NCBI GenBank assembly: GCA_028290765.1
Contig: JAQGJF010000033.1
Span: forward strand, 1 to 9,774
Direction: 5' to 3'
Source of the DNA: Tardiphaga sp.
GTDB lineage: Bacteria > Pseudomonadota > Alphaproteobacteria > Rhizobiales > Xanthobacteraceae
DNA: 9,774 nucleotides
The translations under genes were made by a program, and so were the position numbers. Shown here one piece after another: positions 5,647 through 9,774 of this stretch (its first letter is position 1; each line of letters opens with the position of its first letter). The notes beneath the pieces were generated by a model. It saw only the letters and a list, made by a program, of their open reading frames with translations. It searched no databases and was not told the origin of the DNA.

Positions 5647-6507
5647 ATGATCGATGCTGTTGTCATTCAACCCGGAACAGATAACGGGGAACCCTCTGTC
5701 GCCGGAGTCTCGTGGGCGGCGGTGACCGCCGGCGCTGTTGTCTCATGTGCGCTGACCCTGGTGCTGCTGGCCTTCGGCATCGGCCTTGGCCTGTCCGTCG
5801 TCTCGCCATGGAGCGGCGTGGGCGTATCGGCCACGACATTCAAGATCGGCACTGGTCTCTACCTCATCGTCATCGCCATGCTGTCGTCCTCGATCGGCGG
5901 CTATATCGCCGGCCGGCTGCGAACGCGCTGGGTCGGCGTGCGCAGCGACGAAGTGTATTTCCGCGATACCGCGCACGGCTTCGTCGCCTGGGCCTTTGCC
6001 TCGGTGCTGGGCGCGGTGCTGCTGGCGTCGCCCGCCAGTAGCCTGATCGGCGGCGCGGCTTCCGGAGCCACGCAGGGAGCCACCATGGCCGCCAGCCAGA
6101 GCGGTCCGATGGACGGCTATGTCGACACGCTGCTGCGACCCGACACACCATCGGCGCAGAATGGTAGTGATTCACGCGGCGAGATGTTGCGGCTGTTCAC
6201 CTCGAGCTTCCGCAGCGGTGGCGATCTCAAGCCGGCCGATCGGACCTACGTCGCCAAGGTGGTCGCGGCACGCACTGGCCTCAGCCAGGCCGACGCCGAA
6301 AAGCGCGTCAATGACGTGATCATCCAGGCCAAGGCCGATCTCGACGCCACCCGAAAGGCCACTGCCCAACTGGCGTTCTGGCTGACGGCGTCGCTTCTGC
6401 TCGGCGCGTTCTGCGCCAGCCTCGCAGCGACCGAAGGTGGCGGACTTCGCGACGGCACCTGGGGCACCATGGTTCGCCGGCAGGCCTACGCTTCGTCATC
6501 AACCTGA
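5647..6507 (+). CDS. Uncharacterised membrane protein with four predicted helices
   Basis: A 286-residue protein that I do not recognise as a named family. Hydrophobic segments are visible at about 21-50 (WAAVTAGAVVSCALTLVLLA), 66-90 (GLYLIVIAMLSSSIGGYIAG), 107-132 (HGFVAWAFASVLGAVLLASP) and 239-262 (AQLAFWLTASLLLGAFCASL). The Gly-rich first and second helices suggest tight packing. The long stretch 133-238 between helices 3 and 4 is polar and contains a helical region (TGLSQADAEKRVNDVIIQAK) that could be an extracytoplasmic or cytosolic domain. There is no signal peptide or catalytic motif. The start is supported by GGGAG 8 bases upstream. A 22-residue hydrophobic protein follows after 12 bases and is very likely co-translated. 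A stress or envelope role is possible from the nearby EcfG-like signals, but this is a guess. Confidence 0.8.
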   Translation: MIDAVVIQPGTDNGEPSVAGVSWAAVTAGAVVSCALTLVLLAFGIGLGLSVVSPWSGVGVSATTFKIGTGLYLIVIAMLSSSIGGYIAGRLRTRWVGVRSDEVYFRDTAHGFVAWAFASVLGAVLLASPASSLIGGAASGATQGATMAASQSGPMDGYVDTLLRPDTPSAQNGSDSRGEMLRLFTSSFRSGGDLKPADRTYVAKVVAARTGLSQADAEKRVNDVIIQAKADLDATRKATAQLAFWLTASLLLGAFCASLAATEGGGLRDGTWGTMVRRQAYASSST

Positions 6508-6519
6508 AAGGAAAATCAC

Positions 6520-6588
6520 ATGCCCATTCTGCTTTGGCTGATCGGAATTCCGATTCCTCTCATCATCCTGATCCTGCTGTTGCGCTAG
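6520..6588 (+). CDS. 22-residue hydrophobic microprotein
   Basis: A 23-codon frame (stop TAG included) begins with ATG 6520, behind a strong Shine-Dalgarno (AAAGGAAAA, about 5-6 bases upstream). It starts 12 bases after the stop of the membrane-protein gene, and a terminator follows 17 bases after its own stop. The product starts MPILLWLIGIPIPLII and ends in LLLR. It is almost entirely Leu, Ile and Pro, consistent with one membrane-spanning helix with a Pro-Ile-Pro kink. Position and ribosome site make translation likely. The function is unknown; a small regulator or partner of the upstream membrane protein is the natural hypothesis. Confidence 0.7.
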   Translation: MPILLWLIGIPIPLIILILLLR

Positions 6589-6605
6589 GCGACATCCAGG
6601 TCAAG

Positions 6606-6636
6606 AAAGCCCCCGCATCTGCGGGGGCTTTTTCTT
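6606..6636. terminator. Bidirectional rho-independent terminator
   Basis: An 11-bp stem, AAAGCCCCCGC (6606-6616) with GCGGGGGCTTT (6621-6631), encloses an ATCT tetraloop. A T-rich tail follows on the plus strand (TTCTTTATT). On the minus strand the A-rich flank also gives a T-rich tail. It sits between the convergent microprotein and methyltransferase genes and probably ends both transcripts. Confidence 0.92.
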
Positions 6637-6639
6637 TAT

Positions 6640-7449
6640 TCAGCGCGTCGCGGTGATAGCCAAGGCCCGGATCCGGCCATCGACGGCGCCATCGCCAAAC
6701 CGGCGGGCCAGGGCTTCGGTGGCATGTTGCGTCGCGCGTTCCAGTCCGGCCGCATCGCGCGCCTCGATTTCCGTCCGCAGCGGCGTCCCCTGGCAATAGG
6801 CGATCGCGACATCGCGGGCGGAGGCGGCCCTGCTTCTTGCCTCGACCGCGTCGACGGAAATCCCGGTAAACCCCGCCGCCGTCAGGTCGTCGCGAATCCG
6901 CGCGGCATCATGGTAGCCGTGCGGCGTGCGCGCCATGAAACGCGGCGGATCGTCGGGGAACAGCGTTGCCAGCGCCTGCGTGACGACATCGGCAAATTCA
7001 TTTTCCGAAATGCGATCCCACACATTGAAGACGAATCGGCCTCCCGCCTTCAGGACGCGGGAGGCCTCCTTGTAGCCATGAACCTTGTCGGGAAAAAACA
7101 TCGCGCCGAACTGGCACGCCACCACGTCGAAGCTTTGCTCCTCGAACGGCAGCGCCAGGGCGTCGGCCTGCCGCCATTCGATCCGATCGTCCTCGGACAG
7201 CGCCATGGCGCGATCGAGCATCGGCTGGTTGAGATCGGTCGCGACGATGTGCGCGTGCGCAGCAAGCCGCGATGCGATCGCGCGCGTCAAAACCCCGGTT
7301 CCGGCGGCGGTCTCCAGCACGTCCCCCGGGTTAATCCCGGCGATGCGTTCGGCCAGATCGCGCGCACAGGATTCAAAGATCAGCGGAACCAGAAACTGCT
7401 GGTAGAGCTCGGGGATCGATCCGGCGAACAGCTTGTCGGTTGCGGTCAT
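6640..7449 (-). CDS. Class I SAM-dependent methyltransferase
   Basis: A 269-residue soluble methyltransferase of the UbiE/Methyltransf_11 type. The SAM-binding motif I is VLETAAGTG (44-52). The acidic residue that binds the ribose is D72 in VATDLNQPML. Further motifs are QADALALPFEEQSFDVV, with the CQFGAMFFPD segment at the substrate side, and VLKAGGRFVFNVWD. The substrate is not evident; relatives act on small molecules, quinones or lipids. The start at 7449 has a good ribosome site (GGAGAAG about 6 bases upstream). It is divergent from the sensor kinase across 118 bases, and its stop abuts the terminator at 6606-6636. It appears to be a single-gene transcript. Confidence 0.9.
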   Translation of the reverse strand: MTATDKLFAGSIPELYQQFLVPLIFESCARDLAERIAGINPGDVLETAAGTGVLTRAIASRLAAHAHIVATDLNQPMLDRAMALSEDDRIEWRQADALALPFEEQSFDVVACQFGAMFFPDKVHGYKEASRVLKAGGRFVFNVWDRISENEFADVVTQALATLFPDDPPRFMARTPHGYHDAARIRDDLTAAGFTGISVDAVEARSRAASARDVAIAYCQGTPLRTEIEARDAAGLERATQHATEALARRFGDGAVDGRIRALAITATR

Positions 7450-7567
7450 CGTTCTTCTCCCATGCGGCCTGCCACGCTAGCACGGATCGGGAGTGCGGCG
7501 CAGCCCATGTCTGGTGCGCGGCCGAATCACGGCCTAAACTCGACCCGGGACTGGGGATTCGATTACC

Positions 7568-9694
7568 ATGCAGGCGCGAGAACTGACGATCCGGCTGGTT
7601 CGGTTGGCCATCGCCGCCTCGCTCGTCATTCCCTGCCTGCTCTTCATCTATGCGTCATGGGTCAGCTATCACAATATCGGGGCGCTGGCGGATGAACGGC
7701 TGGTCCGCTCGCTCGATGTGCAGCAGGAGCAGGCGATCAAGGCGTTCGAGCTGATCGACCTGACGTTGGACAACGCGACCGACTTGGTTTCGGGACTGTC
7801 GGATCAGGAAATCCGAAAAGACGAAGAGCGGCTCTATCTGCAATTCAACAGGTTCACGCGGACGCCCATCATCCAGTCGGTGTGGATATATGACCGGGAA
7901 GGGCGGGCGGCGGTTTCATCGCGCGTGCATCCGCCGCCGTCGGGGAACTATGCCGATCGCGATTTTTTCCAGGCGCATGTCAAGCATGATGTCGGCACTT
8001 TTTACGGCCGGGTCTATCATTCGAATTTCAACGGACTGCCGTTTTTCACGGTGAGCCGGCGCCTCGTCCGCGACAGCGTGTTCATGGGCGTGCTCGAAGT
8101 TTCCGTGCTGCCGAGCAATTTCTTCCGCTTCTTTTCCACCCTGGCCTATACGGCCGGCCTGCAATACGCGCTGATCCGGGAAGACGGCGTGTTTCTGTCG
8201 CGATACCCCGCGGCACCCGTCGGCGCCAGCGATAGGCTCGGCGAGGATACGATGTTCCGCCGCACCATCGCGGGTCATCCGCAGGGCGGAGTTTATACGA
8301 CGGTCTCTCCGATCGATCATATCGAGTGGCGCTTTGCGGTCCGCCGGTTCAGCACCACGCCGGTCTACTTGACGGCCGGAATCCAGTACGCCGTCATCCG
8401 AAGCGAGTGGATCGCGGCGATGGGCGCGCATCTGATCTTCGGCATCCCCGCCACGCTGTTCCTGTTCCTGACCCTGCTCGCGGTGTTGCGACGGACCAAG
8501 CGCCTCTACCGGGAAATGGACCGGCGCGTGCTGGCGGAGGAATCGCTGCGGCAATCGCAGAAGCTCGAAGCCATCGGCCATCTCACCGGCGGCGTGGCGC
8601 ATGATTTCAACAACCTTCTCACCATCATCATCGGCAACCTCGAAGCAGCCCAGCGCCAGCTCGGATCGTGGACCGAAGGCGCGCAGGTGCGGCTGGTGCG
8701 GCGCGTCGACAATGCGATGCACGGCGCGCAACGCGCCGCGACGCTGACCAAACGGCTGCTGGCGTTTTCCCGCCAGCAGCCGCTCAGCCCGACCGCGCTC
8801 GACGTCAACCGGTTGCTGAACGGGTTGTCGGATTTTTTGCGCCGGGCGCTCGGCGAGGACGTTTCGCTCGAAATCGTCGGCAGCGGCGGCATCTGGCCGG
8901 TGGAGGTGGATGCCGCGGAACTGGAATCCGCCATTCTCAATCTCGCGGTCAATGCCCGCGATGCCATGCCGAGCGGCGGCAAATTGACCATCGAAGCCAG
9001 CAATACCTATTTGGACGAGGCCTATTGCCGAAACCATCCCGAGACCCAGCCCGGACAATATGTCCAGATCGCGGTGACCGACACCGGCATGGGAATGACC
9101 CGGGACTTCATCGACCGTGCCTTCGAGCCGTTCTTCACCACCAAGCTCGCCGGCCATGGCACCGGGCTCGGCCTCAGCCAGGTCTACGGCTTCGTGAAGC
9201 AGACCGGCGGCCATGTGAAGATCTACAGCGAGGTCGGCGAAGGTACCACGATCAAGATCTATCTGCGCCGCTTCGCCGGAATCGTGGTGACGGAGGAACA
9301 ACCGCGCAGCGAACCGAACCTCGCTCGCTCCGGCGAATGCATTCTCGTGGTAGAAGACGATGCCGATGTCCGCGCCTATGTCGTGGAGACGCTCGGTGGG
9401 CTAGGCTATGATGTCCTGCAGGCCGAAAGCGGCGAGGACGCGCTGCGGCTGCTGGACGAGGCCGGCAAGATCGGGCTGCTTCTGACCGATGTGGTGATGC
9501 CCGGCATCAACGGTCGTAGCCTCGCCGAGCAGGCGAGGGCGCGCCGGCACGCCCTGAAGGTGTTGTTCATGACCGGATATTCGCGTAACGCCATCGTCCA
9601 CCAGGGCCGGCTCGATCCGGGGGTCGACCTGATCCAGAAGCCCCTGACCAGCGACCAGCTCGCGGCCGCGGTGCGAAAGATGCTCGACAGCTGA
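7568..9694 (+). CDS. Membrane-bound hybrid sensor histidine kinase with C-terminal receiver
   Basis: A 708-residue two-component sensor. Order of parts: transmembrane helix at about 11-32; a periplasmic sensor region of about 250 residues with double-Cache character (NYADRDFFQAHVKHDVGTFY, LPFFTVSRRLV); second helix at about 284-304; HisKA dimerisation helix with the phospho-acceptor His345 (GGVAHDFNNLL); the ATP-binding domain with N-box N462 (LAVNARDAM), G1 box D505 (TDTGMGM), F box (FEPFFTTK, from 519) and G2 box (GHGTGLGL, 529-536); and a receiver from about 592 (ILVVEDD) with phospho-acceptor Asp641 (LTDVVMPG) and Lys691 (QKPL). All catalytic residues are present. A Cache domain usually binds small organic ligands such as carboxylates or amino acids; the ligand here is unknown. 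No separate DNA-binding response regulator is in the window, so output probably goes through an Hpt or a distant regulator. Confidence 0.94.
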   Translation: MQARELTIRLVRLAIAASLVIPCLLFIYASWVSYHNIGALADERLVRSLDVQQEQAIKAFELIDLTLDNATDLVSGLSDQEIRKDEERLYLQFNRFTRTPIIQSVWIYDREGRAAVSSRVHPPPSGNYADRDFFQAHVKHDVGTFYGRVYHSNFNGLPFFTVSRRLVRDSVFMGVLEVSVLPSNFFRFFSTLAYTAGLQYALIREDGVFLSRYPAAPVGASDRLGEDTMFRRTIAGHPQGGVYTTVSPIDHIEWRFAVRRFSTTPVYLTAGIQYAVIRSEWIAAMGAHLIFGIPATLFLFLTLLAVLRRTKRLYREMDRRVLAEESLRQSQKLEAIGHLTGGVAHDFNNLLTIIIGNLEAAQRQLGSWTEGAQVRLVRRVDNAMHGAQRAATLTKRLLAFSRQQPLSPTALDVNRLLNGLSDFLRRALGEDVSLEIVGSGGIWPVEVDAAELESAILNLAVNARDAMPSGGKLTIEASNTYLDEAYCRNHPETQPGQYVQIAVTDTGMGMTRDFIDRAFEPFFTTKLAGHGTGLGLSQVYGFVKQTGGHVKIYSEVGEGTTIKIYLRRFAGIVVTEEQPRSEPNLARSGECILVVEDDADVRAYVVETLGGLGYDVLQAESGEDALRLLDEAGKIGLLLTDVVMPGINGRSLAEQARARRHALKVLFMTGYSRNAIVHQGRLDPGVDLIQKPLTSDQLAAAVRKMLDS

Positions 9695-9733
9695 GGAAGG
9701 CGCGGCTGGCCGGCGCATGCGAGGAGACAACCG

Positions 9734-9774
9734 ATGAAAATGCATATGCTGTCCGGCGGCCGGGTGAAGATGCG
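9734..9774 (+). CDS. Start of a gene resembling AHL-lactonase-like metallo-hydrolases (truncated)
   Basis: Thirteen codons are visible before the right edge, starting at ATG 9734 after a strong Shine-Dalgarno (GAGGAGA, 6 bases upstream). The product begins MKMHMLSGGRVKMR. From memory this resembles the N-terminus of proteins annotated as N-acyl homoserine lactonases of the metallo-beta-lactamase fold in Bradyrhizobium-like bacteria. The zinc-binding HxHxDH motif would lie beyond the window, so the assignment is tentative. The gene begins 39 bases after the sensor kinase stop and may be co-transcribed with it. Confidence 0.5.
   Translation, partial: MKMHMLSGGRVKM

Noticed and set aside
7916..9301. 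Minus-strand open frame of 461 codons inside the sensor kinase gene
   Set aside because: It is fully antisense to a kinase with every catalytic box intact. The translation has no recognisable motif, and its length reflects high GC content.

Overview
This window looks like chromosomal DNA of a GC-rich alphaproteobacterium, most likely Bradyrhizobium, Rhodopseudomonas or a close relative. The evidence is the codon usage, a BA14K-type secreted protein, a near-perfect general-stress (EcfG-type) promoter and the family resemblance of most proteins. Taxonomy is inferred from protein character, not from a marker gene. I see no mobile element, tRNA, rRNA or CRISPR array.

The left third (1-3503) is an amino-sugar catabolic locus. 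On the minus strand are nagB (GlcN6P deaminase-like) and nagA (GlcNAc-6-P deacetylase), overlapping, followed by the 5' end of a secreted ABC-transporter sugar-binding protein that runs off the left edge. Divergent from nagB is a LacI-family regulator. A perfect 12-bp palindrome with a central CpG, GCAACCGGTTGC, lies in front of the binding-protein gene and again in the nagB-lacI divergent region. It sits inside a 27-bp block that is identical at both sites. The block also carries a TTGACC -35 box on the minus strand, so the operator appears to fill the -35/-10 spacer of both catabolic promoters. The model is uptake, then (an unseen kinase), then deacetylation and deamination to fructose-6-P, repressed by the LacI-type protein.

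The middle (3617-6588) holds three units. First is a transglutaminase-like protein that has Cys and Asp but Ser where the catalytic His is expected. Convergent with it, across a bidirectional terminator, is a secreted Gly-rich BA14K-domain protein with three 48-bp repeats and an EcfG-type promoter. A 449-bp non-coding stretch with a short imperfect tandem repeat follows. Then come an uncharacterised four-helix membrane protein and, 12 bases after it, a 22-residue hydrophobic microprotein. A second bidirectional terminator closes this unit.

The right third (6640-9774) has a class I SAM methyltransferase (minus), a divergent membrane-bound hybrid sensor histidine kinase with a C-terminal receiver, and the first 13 codons of a gene that resembles metallo-beta-lactamase-fold AHL-lactonase-like proteins.

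I do not see a clearly new multi-gene system here. The most useful non-routine signals are the repeated promoter-operator block, the EcfG promoter, the microprotein, and the altered active-site positions in the transglutaminase-like protein and the NagB homologue.
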